A stretch of DNA of 64,000 nucleotides, from contig JAGBMJ010000103.1 of assembly GCA_017634975.1 (NCBI GenBank), positions 1 to 64,000 on the forward strand, written 5' to 3'. The notes beneath the pieces are model-generated. The model ran no database searches and was not told the origin of the DNA. It was given only the letters and a program-made list of their open reading frames with translations. This DNA is from Lachnospiraceae bacterium (GTDB taxonomy: Bacteria; Bacillota; Clostridia; Lachnospirales; Lachnospiraceae). The position numbers and the translations under genes are program-made. This document shows positions 46,589 to 55,766 of this stretch, piece after piece; positions within the stretch are counted from its first letter, which is position 1, and each line of letters opens with the position of its first letter.

Positions 46589-49500
46589 CTACTTCACAAC
46601 CTTCTTCTTATCCTTCCAAAGGAACAGAACGCATGACAGCGACAGCATTCCGGCAGATAAAAACCACTTCGGCGCAATACCGTCACCGGTCTTTGGTGTG
46701 ATATCCGATACACCCCGCACCATATTCTGCGTATCCACATAAATGGTATACGGCGAGAAATGGGTCGCGGTAAAACGCATACAAGGCACCCCGTCGATCG
46801 TGGTATATTGTACTCCCAGCGGTTCCACGGAGCCGCCTGCGATAGCCGCTGCTTTATTATTTCCGGCATACGGAACCAGCTGATCCGGGATCGGCAGGGT
46901 TATGGTCACCGCCAGATTGTTGGCATTCGTTACCAGTCTCGTACCGGTCGAATCATACAACGAGATATCAAACGCAACATACTTCAGGTCGGAGAAACGG
47001 TCACCGTAAGCATTACGCAGCGCCTGTTCCACCGCGGCTGTTGCTGCAGCAGAATCCGTTACCTTGACTACAAAATTATCGGTAGAACCGGCAACGGATG
47101 CGGTACCGAGATTCTTTTTGTTGTTATCAATGGTTTCGGAGGTAATGCGTACTTCCGTTCCGCTGTTGTCTGCGGCCGGCTGCGTCTTATTTGCATTATT
47201 TCCGGATGCACTGTTGTTATTGTTACTGTTATTACTGTTATTGTTATTATTATTGTTGTTACCGTTTCCGTTCGGCGTCGGTGTTGCTGTAGCATTTGCA
47301 GCATTTGCCGATGCTGTAGGTGTGGCATTTGCACTCTTGTAGGTTGCTGTTACCTTTACGTCATGCGTCGGCATAATAAAGGTCGTTGCAACCGCATATG
47401 CATTGCTGAAACCGATATCCGCATTAGAAGTCGTCCAGCGGTCAAACACTTTACCTTCCGTAGCTGCATAAGCTGTGATCGTCACCACTTCACCGGGTTT
47501 ATGTCTTCCGGTTCCGGCGCCATTCTCTACCGTCACGAGATACCCTGCTTCATTAGACGAAGCGGAATTTCTTGATACCGTCGGTGTCGGTGTGGATGTC
47601 GGTGTCCCGGTTGCAGACGATTGGTGCTTATATTCCAAATACTCCCAGACCGCCACAGCAATCACGTTTTCGGATACAGCAGAACCGACATTATAACTCG
47701 TCGGATGGAAAGACCATTTATCAAAACTGTAACCCGAATTCGGATGTCTTCCGGAATCCTTCGGTTGGCCGGGATCATAGATCGGACCGCCATCCGGAAC
47801 CGTATATTCCATAAAGATCGTATCATCATCGTTATAGAACGTCACGGAATGGAATCCGTCCGGTATCTTAGAGGAAGAATATGCAGCCACACCAATGATA
47901 CCATCCTGTGTCACACGATCTGTGATCTTAAACGAGGACGGGCTGAATTTCCAGCCCAGGTACTGATTTCCGGGATTCAGTTTCGATTCCGGAATTTCCA
48001 GTGCAGGAAGATATCCGTTCTTTTCTACCGAAATTTCCTTATACAGCGTCATATCATCATAGTAAAACTTCACTGTATAAACATCTACGGAATACTTGGC
48101 TGTCGCAACAATATCCTGCTTTACCGCCATAGATTCATCAAAGGATTCCGGCTGGAAGGTCCATCCGACAAAAGCATACCCCGGATTGTTCTTGGAAGTG
48201 ACCCCGGTCGGCGGCTGTATATACGATCCTTCGTATACGGTATCCTCGCGTATGATACTGCCATCATCATTCTTGAACGTTACCGTATACGATGGTGTAT
48301 CAGCCTTCACATAAAAAGCGGTAAACTCACGGTCTTCCGTGACGTTTGTGATCAGATCGTTTCCTTCTACATCTTCATGGCCGATCCACACCCAGCGACT
48401 GAAAGAATATCCATCATGCTCCGGATAAAGCTTCGGTGTAGGATTTTCCGGCGGAAACTCACCGCGTCCGCTGGTCTCATTTTCATTCAGATAGATCTTG
48501 TATTCGTATACAACAGAATTATCATCGTTGCGGAAGACCATAGTATAAACGGTACCGATCTCTTCAAAATACAGATTATCGGTCGTAGAACGATTCGCCT
48601 TCTTCTCCGGTGTGGAATTTCGATAGCCACGCAGCGTCACGCGTGCTGCATCCGGATCAAATGCTTTATCGGAAATATCCATACTTCCGGTATTCGGGAT
48701 CTGGATGGTCACATTCGATGCACTGTTATCAAAAGCTTCATTTTCGATGGAATCCACAGTTTCCGGAAGCTTTATGGTACTTGCCAGACGACAGTGATCA
48801 AATGCCCTTTCCGGGATCGTCCGGATCGTTGTTTTGTTCATATCAAAGCTCGGAACGTATTCACATCCGCAGAATGCTTCCTCGTTCAGTTCACTGACAT
48901 CTTCTCCCAGTTCGATCGGGTTCTTTACCGTCGGCAGACAGCTCAGAACCTTCCTGCTACCGTTATCCAGGTTCTGATACAGGATTCCCGTCGAATTATC
49001 ATAGGTATACTTTGAATTCGGATCCTCAATGGTAACGCCTCCGGGCTGCAGGGACGAACACCCCTGGAATACATTCTTACCGATGTTCTGGCAGTTGCCG
49101 TTCAAGATCACGCTCTGCAGGTTTTCGCAGCTGTCAAATGCATAATCCGGCAGTTTGGTCACGCCGGGCATCCGGATGGACTGGATCCAGTCGTTTCCCT
49201 TGACGTTATCAGGGTTCGTTACTTTCAATCCATTCACACGCCCGGAAACGGAAGGCATAAAGTTGTCCTTATTTTCTTCCATTTCACCGGAAAAGATACC
49301 GGCATGATATCCGCCGATATGATGCTCCTGTCCGCTTGGATAAGAAACATTGTCCACGCTGTATATTTTTTCTCTTGTGGTTCCTCCCGTGTTCAGAGCA
49401 TCCGCAAAATATACCAGATTCATCTCATTATTCCGGTCATTGATAAAAGCTTTGGTATCAATGGAAGTGATCTGGCTTGGTAATACAAGATATATGGAAG

Positions 49501-52297
49501 CGTCACGGATCTTCTGCTCTTTATCAGTCAGACTGCTTCCGTCTCTGAGTTTTTGATTGATCTGTGCCAGTTCATTGTCATAAGAATCATTGATATGCGG
49601 ATAATCGATCAGGGTCACCGCTTTGCTGCCGTTATCATACAGCATACACAGACCGCCCGAAAAATCGCCGGACGAATTTTCAAAATCCGAAACATAGCAG
49701 ATCCGTGTATTATTATTATTAATATAATTTGTATCCATTGCGTAGGCATAAGGATAAAAGCCATCCGATACATTGCCATGGAAATAGAGTTTCTGTCCTC
49801 CGGTCATGAACGCATCCGATTTGATATTATTGATTGCGGATTCCATTCCCCAATAGACATGCTCGAGATTGTCGCTATTGCGAAATGCGCCTTCCCCGAT
49901 GCTCTGAATGCCTTTTCCCATGGTTACGGTTTCCAGTGCCGCAGCGTTCGTGAAGGCAGCATCACCGATCTCCAGCAGGGAATCGTTAACCTTGAAATTT
50001 TTAATATGATTCAATAAGTTATTTTCAAAACAGTTTGCCCCGAGATTGGTAAGCTTATACGTACCGATCTGATCCGGCAGCATAAAAGGATCGTCCAGGC
50101 TGCGTCCCAGTTCCTTGTTCTCATCTCCCGGGAAATAGATACAGTTATACAGTGTCGCCTGTCCGCCCGCCGGACGGTCTGCGATGATGTCACAGATATA
50201 TCTGCAATCGGTTCCTGCATTCACATCACCGGTTTCCTGCCCTACCTCATAATGTCTGGTCACGTTACCGCTGCTGTCTTTGACTTCATAGCAATACGGG
50301 ATATATGCGCTAGTATCATTCGGAACCGCTGTCCATGTGCAATAGCGCGGTCGCGCGTAATGTGCTCCGGGTTCAATCGTCACTTCATTTGCGTCCATCG
50401 GTCCCCATACGCAAAAATCCGTATTGGCTACATCTCGGAAAGCTTTATAATCATAAGCAACAAATTTATTCGGTCCGAAATCAACTTTTTCCATTCCGGA
50501 GCAGCCCATAAAAGTATTGTACGGCAGCCACTGCCATTTGCTCTTGTCATCGGCCGGTGTATAACCGGTTCCAAAATCTTTAAAGGTAACATTTTTCAAT
50601 CCGGTACGATTTGCAAGAACATAATCCCCCATAATGGATTCATAGTTTCCGTACTCATCATCCAAACGGTATTCAAAGGAATAATTCGATGCCTTTGACG
50701 CATCGGAAGGACTGACATATTCCATTGTCATGATCGGGAAGGTAAACTCTTCCAGTGTCTGATTGCCGGAAGGCAGAGCAAAAGCTGCTGTCCCCATAGC
50801 TACGGAAGCATCTGAGGGAAAGTTCACTCCGGAAAGCTTCAATGTATCATAAAAGGCGTATTCGCCGATCGTAACATTAAGACCATCGTTCTTGGAAAAA
50901 TCAACTGTCGACAGACTCGTACAATCTGCAAAAGAACCAAAAGCAAGCTGTGTCAGGGATGCAGGGAATTTTGCTCCCACATCGCCCCCGCCGCTGATCT
51001 CAGACTTTTCTCCGATCGCGCGTAACGCAGAACAGCCCTGAAATGCTTCCTTACCGACACCGGAAACATTCTTCGAAAGATATACGGTTTCCAGATCATC
51101 ACACCCCTGAAAAACACGATTGCCGATCTCTTTGATACCACTCAGATCGATGATCTCGATATCACTGTTCTGGAACCCCTGATTCCCGAGATAGATGATC
51201 CTATCGTCAATGATCACCTCCGGACACGACAATCCCTTGAATGCATCATCCGCGATCGCATCGATCTTTTTCCAGGAATTTGAAGCAATACAAAAATCAT
51301 TCGCATCTACCGGATCACTCCAGTTTCCTTCCACATGCTGATAAATATAAAGCTCCCGATCCGTATCCGGATACTGCTCGGAACCGCTTTTGTTCGTAGT
51401 GCCGTTTAGTACTTTACGTACCGCACAGCCGCTGTGATTGTTGATATCACTGAAAAAACGCGAAATACTCTCATCATCCTTTATCTGAGTAGTACCATCT
51501 TCTGTAGATTTAAGATAATTTTGCAGCAGTGTAAATTTATAGTCCTTATGATCGATCTCCGCACCGGAAGCATCCAGTCTATAGGAATCCACATATCCGT
51601 CATCTTTTGCCGGGAGCTCAAAATAACGGTTTTTCATATTTTCAACAAAATCCTCATAATCGGTAACATCCGGCCCGTCATATTTCTGAGCTATCACCTG
51701 CGTGACTTTTAAAGGCGAATTTACAGCTCCCTGATTGTAAGAACTGATGACACTGTGTGCACCGGCATCATAACTTTCAAACTGGGAATCCAGCATATAT
51801 CCTGCGCCGCTTTCATAAATGCAAAAAGACCATTCTTTCCCGGAATGTACAGAAGCATCATAGGTCAGGAAATCCTTTCCGGACAGCTCCACATCATCAT
51901 TCCGCGAATCCGCAGAAGCTCCGCTGTAATCCATGGAATTGGACGGTGCCCAGCTCGGATCCAATGCCTTAGCCACGCCGGATTTGTCCCCCGGAATAGC
52001 TGCGATGATCAGCGAGCTTACCAGGCAGACCCCCGCTATGCTTTTGCGAACGGTCTGTTTCATTTTGGAGGTCATTTTCTTCTTTTCGGAACCGGTCACA
52101 GTTTTTGCAGCTTTTGAGGAGGTTGACGCAGATGCCGTGCTTTTAGAAGACGCAGTTTTACCGCCAGCCGTGGCACTTGCCACCGATGCTGACGCAGTTT
52201 TTCCGGAAGCACCGGTGCTTCTCGAAGCCGCTGCCCTTTTATGTGCCTCCGCGATCCTTCTTTTCTGCTCTTCGGTCAGTCTTCTGTTATCTGCCAT
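46589..52297 (-). CDS. Giant LRR / InlB-repeat surface protein with TPKTG sorting signal
   Basis: 1902 residues. A long basic Ala/Ser/Lys-rich N-terminal region (1-85) precedes a hydrophobic export segment (about 88-106). BspA-type LRR blocks follow at roughly 345-520, 750-830 and 1040-1220. Then come four InlB/Flg_new-like beta repeats of about 70 residues, each starting like VTFKNDDGS and containing a GYxFxGW core (about 1240-1530), a divergent InlB repeat with FDRWTTSNADIGFSN (about 1565-1630), and an Asn-run linker. A globular domain leads to the tail TPKTG (1867-1871), a hydrophobic helix and KDKKK, a wall-sorting signal. GAGGGAGG precedes ATG 52297. A class B sortase gene lies 42 bases upstream. 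Adhesin or surface-binding role by family. Confidence 0.88.
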   Translation of the reverse strand: MADNRRLTEEQKRRIAEAHKRAAASRSTGASGKTASASVASATAGGKTASSKSTASASTSSKAAKTVTGSEKKKMTSKMKQTVRKSIAGVCLVSSLIIAAIPGDKSGVAKALDPSWAPSNSMDYSGASADSRNDDVELSGKDFLTYDASVHSGKEWSFCIYESGAGYMLDSQFESYDAGAHSVISSYNQGAVNSPLKVTQVIAQKYDGPDVTDYEDFVENMKNRYFELPAKDDGYVDSYRLDASGAEIDHKDYKFTLLQNYLKSTEDGTTQIKDDESISRFFSDINNHSGCAVRKVLNGTTNKSGSEQYPDTDRELYIYQHVEGNWSDPVDANDFCIASNSWKKIDAIADDAFKGLSCPEVIIDDRIIYLGNQGFQNSDIEIIDLSGIKEIGNRVFQGCDDLETVYLSKNVSGVGKEAFQGCSALRAIGEKSEISGGGDVGAKFPASLTQLAFGSFADCTSLSTVDFSKNDGLNVTIGEYAFYDTLKLSGVNFPSDASVAMGTAAFALPSGNQTLEEFTFPIMTMEYVSPSDASKASNYSFEYRLDDEYGNYESIMGDYVLANRTGLKNVTFKDFGTGYTPADDKSKWQWLPYNTFMGCSGMEKVDFGPNKFVAYDYKAFRDVANTDFCVWGPMDANEVTIEPGAHYARPRYCTWTAVPNDTSAYIPYCYEVKDSSGNVTRHYEVGQETGDVNAGTDCRYICDIIADRPAGGQATLYNCIYFPGDENKELGRSLDDPFMLPDQIGTYKLTNLGANCFENNLLNHIKNFKVNDSLLEIGDAAFTNAAALETVTMGKGIQSIGEGAFRNSDNLEHVYWGMESAINNIKSDAFMTGGQKLYFHGNVSDGFYPYAYAMDTNYINNNNTRICYVSDFENSSGDFSGGLCMLYDNGSKAVTLIDYPHINDSYDNELAQINQKLRDGSSLTDKEQKIRDASIYLVLPSQITSIDTKAFINDRNNEMNLVYFADALNTGGTTREKIYSVDNVSYPSGQEHHIGGYHAGIFSGEMEENKDNFMPSVSGRVNGLKVTNPDNVKGNDWIQSIRMPGVTKLPDYAFDSCENLQSVILNGNCQNIGKNVFQGCSSLQPGGVTIEDPNSKYTYDNSTGILYQNLDNGSRKVLSCLPTVKNPIELGEDVSELNEEAFCGCEYVPSFDMNKTTIRTIPERAFDHCRLASTIKLPETVDSIENEAFDNSASNVTIQIPNTGSMDISDKAFDPDAARVTLRGYRNSTPEKKANRSTTDNLYFEEIGTVYTMVFRNDDNSVVYEYKIYLNENETSGRGEFPPENPTPKLYPEHDGYSFSRWVWIGHEDVEGNDLITNVTEDREFTAFYVKADTPSYTVTFKNDDGSIIREDTVYEGSYIQPPTGVTSKNNPGYAFVGWTFQPESFDESMAVKQDIVATAKYSVDVYTVKFYYDDMTLYKEISVEKNGYLPALEIPESKLNPGNQYLGWKFSPSSFKITDRVTQDGIIGVAAYSSSKIPDGFHSVTFYNDDDTIFMEYTVPDGGPIYDPGQPKDSGRHPNSGYSFDKWSFHPTSYNVGSAVSENVIAVAVWEYLEYKHQSSATGTPTSTPTPTVSRNSASSNEAGYLVTVENGAGTGRHKPGEVVTITAYAATEGKVFDRWTTSNADIGFSNAYAVATTFIMPTHDVKVTATYKSANATPTASANAANATATPTPNGNGNNNNNNNNSNNSNNNNSASGNNANKTQPAADNSGTEVRITSETIDNNKKNLGTASVAGSTDNFVVKVTDSAAATAAVEQALRNAYGDRFSDLKYVAFDISLYDSTGTRLVTNANNLAVTITLPIPDQLVPYAGNNKAAAIAGGSVEPLGVQYTTIDGVPCMRFTATHFSPYTIYVDTQNMVRGVSDITPKTGDGIAPKWFLSAGMLSLSCVLFLWKDKKKVVK
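47212..47262. repeat. Trinucleotide tract encoding an Asn/Ser run
   Basis: About 17 codons of AAC/AAT/AGT (read on the minus strand) make a nearly pure Asn-Ser spacer in the giant LRR protein. The tract is in-frame, so slippage would change spacer length without breaking the frame. It lies between the InlB-like repeats and the C-terminal domain. Confidence 0.8.
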
Positions 52298-52339
52298 AGG
52301 ATTCTTCCTCCCTCATCCCGCACGAAACTGGGATGCTTT

Positions 52340-53278
52340 TTACCTGATCTTTTTCGCTACGACTACAAACCGCCCGTTCTGCTCCTGATAATCACAGGTC
52401 GATAAAGTCAGCAGCTTATCACCGTATACTGCCGTTACTCCGGTATCATAAAACGATTCCCTTGCCATCTCACGCATATAGGAATTAAACTCTTCCTCGG
52501 ATTGCGCGTCGATGAACTGGTAATACTTAAAGCGCACTTCATCCGCGTCGTAAACACGCGAACGGAAGGCATACATCACCTGGTATGTGCCTTCCTCATA
52601 GATCGTATCAAACTGGATATACGGGTGTTTCTCATAATAGCGCTCCGACTCATACTCGCCCAGCTTCGAAAACATCCTGCCGCTGGTCAGGTGATGCCCG
52701 TAAATGATGTAATTATCATTGCCACGGACAATGTCGCAGTTGCAATCCAAAAACAATGCTCCCGCTTTTTCTTCCTTCCGGTCAAAGTTGTGTGTAAGGT
52801 AATAGCTGTTATCTTCTGCCTGCATGACCGGATAATCAATTATTGTATCGTCAATTTTTACCCATCCGATTAGGTCTTTGTTCAAATTATAGAGAGTTTT
52901 ATACTTATCCAGTATCTCATACGTCACTTCATTGCCGTTGCTGTCGGTCAATGTGGCAACATAGGCATCCTCCTCATGCATCCCCACCAGCTTATCCGAG
53001 CCGACCAGATGGGACAGATCCTGTCCGCGAGCATCCCCGCGTCCGGCCGTCAGATAATAGAGTGCATAATAGCCAAACCCTCCCACCGCCAAAAGAACAA
53101 AAGCGAAGATAACCAGTTTGCGCCGTTTCTCCGCTTTTTTCATCTCATGCAGGATCAGTTTGCGCATCTCCGGATCATAATCTTCCAGACGCTTGGGCTC
53201 CTTCGGTGTTTCCTCCGGAGCCTTCTGCTTTGAAACTTCGCTTCGTCTGCGATCTTTCGATCCCTCAGAGCTGCCCAT
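52340..53278 (-). CDS. Class B sortase
   Basis: 312-residue membrane-anchored cysteine transpeptidase that attaches surface proteins to the wall or cross-bridge. A long charged cytoplasmic N-terminus (1-53) and one membrane helix (about 54-75) lead to the sortase fold, with NKDLIGWVKIDDTIIDYPV, catalytic His195 in IIYGHH, Cys295 in TLSTC and Arg303 in GRFVVVAKK. These are sortase B-type features. The gene starts three bases after leuS, with only a weak AAGGG site. The giant LRR protein encoded next, with its TPKTG tail, is the obvious substrate (inferred from adjacency). Confidence 0.92.
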   Translation of the reverse strand: MGSSEGSKDRRRSEVSKQKAPEETPKEPKRLEDYDPEMRKLILHEMKKAEKRRKLVIFAFVLLAVGGFGYYALYYLTAGRGDARGQDLSHLVGSDKLVGMHEEDAYVATLTDSNGNEVTYEILDKYKTLYNLNKDLIGWVKIDDTIIDYPVMQAEDNSYYLTHNFDRKEEKAGALFLDCNCDIVRGNDNYIIYGHHLTSGRMFSKLGEYESERYYEKHPYIQFDTIYEEGTYQVMYAFRSRVYDADEVRFKYYQFIDAQSEEEFNSYMREMARESFYDTGVTAVYGDKLLTLSTCDYQEQNGRFVVVAKKIR

Positions 53279-53281
53279 ATC

Positions 53282-55723
53282 TTAGCCCTTCACAACAATA
53301 TTTACGATCTTGCCCGGTACATAGATCTCTTTTACGATCGTGCCGGAGAGCTTATCTCCCAATGCTTCCTTACCGGCAGCGATCGCGCTGTCCTTGTCTG
53401 CATTCTTATCGATCGTGATCGTGGCCTTAACCTTGCCGTTGATCTGTACGGCGATCTCCACTTCAGACTCGTGCATCTTGGAAGCATCCGCTACCGGCCA
53501 CTTCGCATTGAATACGCTGTCAGTGTGGCCCAGCTCCTGCCAAAGTTCTTCCGCAATGTGCGGTGCAAACGGAGCCAGCAGGATCACGGCATCTTCCAGT
53601 GTCTGCTTATCCACGCCACCGTTCTTAGTCAGATCCACCAGTTTGTTGTTATACTCCATAAAGCCGGAGATCACGGTATTTAAGCTGAATGCATTCAGGC
53701 GGTGATCGATATCATAGATCATCTTGTTGCGGATACGCTCCAGTTCCGGTGTCACCGCTACATTCTTATCCTTATTCTCCTGTACCATGGTCCAGAAACG
53801 TGCCAGGAAACGGTATACGCCGTCGATACCTCTCGGATCCCACTCGCTGTCCAGTTCAGGCGGACCTACAAAGAGCTCGTACATACGCAGGGAATCGCAG
53901 CCGTAATCCATCACCAGTTCATCCGGAGAAACCACATTGCCCTGAGACTTGCTCATCTTAACCGGCTTATCGCCCCACTTCTCGGTATCCGCCGCCTTCT
54001 TCAGGATCATACCCTGATTAAACAGGCGGGTGAACGGCTCATCAAAGTCTACCACACCGATATCCTTCAGGAACTTGGTGTAGAAACGGGAATACAGCAG
54101 ATGCAGTACGGCATGCTCCACACCGCCGACATACATATCGACCGGCAGATACTTATCTGCTTTTTCCCGGCTGACCAGTTCGTTATCATTATGATTATCC
54201 ACATAACGCAGGAAGTACCAGGAAGAACCTGCCCACTGCGGCATGGTATTGGTCTCTCTCTTGGCCGGCTTGCCGCACTTCGGACAAGTCGTATTTACCC
54301 AGCTGTCGATGGCCGCCAGCGGAGATTCACCGGTGCCAGTCGGTTCGTACTTCTCAACATCCGGCAAAAGCAGCGGCAGCTCCTCTTCCGGAACCGGCAC
54401 GCAGCCGCAGTCCGGGCAGTGCACGATAGGGATCGGCTCGCCCCAGTAACGCTGACGGGAGAATACCCAGTCACGCAGCTTATAGTTCGTGGTCTTCTTA
54501 CCGAAGCCCATCTTCTCGATCATCATCGGCGCTTCCTTCTTAAGCACCGCCGATTCCATACCGTTCCAGTCACCGGAATTGATCATGGTGCCGCTGGCCT
54601 CGGTATAAGCTTCCTCCATATTCTCGATCTCTTTGCCGTCTTTTGCGATGACCTGGAGGATCGGCAGATCAAACTTCTTCGCAAAAGCGAAGTCACGGTC
54701 ATCGTGCGCGGGAACACACATGATCGCGCCGGTACCGTAATCCGCCAGTACATAGTCCGACAGCCAGATGGGTACCTTTGCCCCGTTCAGCGGATTGATC
54801 GCATAGGATCCGGTAAATACGCCGGTCTTTTCCTTGTCCTGCATACGATCTACATTGGATCTCGTCGATGCCTTATAGATATAATCGTCTACCGCCGCTT
54901 TGTTCTCTGCCGTAGCCAGACCGGCTGCCAGCTTGTGCTCCGGAGCCAGTACCATAAAGGTCGCACCATACAGGGTATCCGGGCGTGTGGTGTAAACGGT
55001 GATCGTATCGTCTCTGCCGTCGATCTTGAAGTTTACTTCCGCACCATAGGAACGGCCGATCCACTCAGTCTGCATCTTCTTTACTTTTTCCGGCCATTCC
55101 AGCTTGTCCAGATCGTCCAGCAGACGATCCGCATAAGCCGTGATCTTTAGCATCCACTGCTTTAAGTTTTTCTTGGTCACTTCGGTATGGCAGCGCTCGC
55201 ACTTGCCGTCTACCACTTCCTCATTTGCCAGACCGGTCTTGCAGGAAGGGCACCAGTTGATCGGCATCTCCTTCTCATATGCCAGACCTTTCTTGAACAT
55301 CTGGACAAAGATCCACTGCGTCCACTTATAAAACTTCGGATCCGTGGTATTTACCTCGCGATCCCAGTCATAGACCGCGGCGATCTGCCCCAGCTGGCGC
55401 TTGATATTTGCTACGTTCTGTGCCGTGGATACCGACGGGTGCACACCGTTCTTGATCGCATAGTTTTCTGCCGGCAGGCCGAATGCATCCCAGCCCATGG
55501 GATGGATCAGATAATAGCCGTTCAGCATTTTATAGCGGCTCCATACATCCGAAATCACGTAGCCTCTCCAGTGTCCGACGTGCAGGCCGGATCCGGACGG
55601 ATACGGGAACATATCCAGACAGTAATACTTCGGTTTCTTACCGTCATCCACGTTCACCGGATGCTCATTCCAGTATTTTGTCCACTTTTCTTCGATCTCA
55701 CGATGATTATACGGTACTGCCAT
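53282..55723 (-). CDS. leuS: Leucyl-tRNA synthetase
   Basis: 813 residues, normal for bacterial LeuRS. Class I motifs: HVGH at 48-51 (HIGH) and KMSKSQGNV in the second half. The CP1 editing domain is present (TRPDTLYGATF, DYGTGAIMCVPAHDDRDFAFA), and the zinc-ribbon insertions CPSCKTG and CPKCGKP are intact. Only 43 bases separate it from the CAP-domain gene, too short for a T-box leader. The sortase gene follows after three bases, so sortase expression may follow leuS. Confidence 0.97.
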   Translation of the reverse strand: MAVPYNHREIEEKWTKYWNEHPVNVDDGKKPKYYCLDMFPYPSGSGLHVGHWRGYVISDVWSRYKMLNGYYLIHPMGWDAFGLPAENYAIKNGVHPSVSTAQNVANIKRQLGQIAAVYDWDREVNTTDPKFYKWTQWIFVQMFKKGLAYEKEMPINWCPSCKTGLANEEVVDGKCERCHTEVTKKNLKQWMLKITAYADRLLDDLDKLEWPEKVKKMQTEWIGRSYGAEVNFKIDGRDDTITVYTTRPDTLYGATFMVLAPEHKLAAGLATAENKAAVDDYIYKASTRSNVDRMQDKEKTGVFTGSYAINPLNGAKVPIWLSDYVLADYGTGAIMCVPAHDDRDFAFAKKFDLPILQVIAKDGKEIENMEEAYTEASGTMINSGDWNGMESAVLKKEAPMMIEKMGFGKKTTNYKLRDWVFSRQRYWGEPIPIVHCPDCGCVPVPEEELPLLLPDVEKYEPTGTGESPLAAIDSWVNTTCPKCGKPAKRETNTMPQWAGSSWYFLRYVDNHNDNELVSREKADKYLPVDMYVGGVEHAVLHLLYSRFYTKFLKDIGVVDFDEPFTRLFNQGMILKKAADTEKWGDKPVKMSKSQGNVVSPDELVMDYGCDSLRMYELFVGPPELDSEWDPRGIDGVYRFLARFWTMVQENKDKNVAVTPELERIRNKMIYDIDHRLNAFSLNTVISGFMEYNNKLVDLTKNGGVDKQTLEDAVILLAPFAPHIAEELWQELGHTDSVFNAKWPVADASKMHESEVEIAVQINGKVKATITIDKNADKDSAIAAGKEALGDKLSGTIVKEIYVPGKIVNIVVKG

Positions 55724-55766
55724 TTTGTTTCTCTTTTACCTCGCTTGTATATTATTTTACATTACA

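Noticed and set aside
47621-49015. 464-codon plus-strand open frame inside the giant LRR gene
   Set aside because: Antisense to the InlB and LRR repeats; composition is that of a mirrored coding strand, with no start signal.
53702-55150. 482-codon plus-strand open frame
   Set aside because: Antisense shadow of leuS; Arg/His/Ile-rich translation with no domain.
55724-55766. T-box riboswitch upstream of leuS
   Set aside because: Only 43 bases separate leuS from the preceding stop codon and no T-box consensus or stem I is visible.
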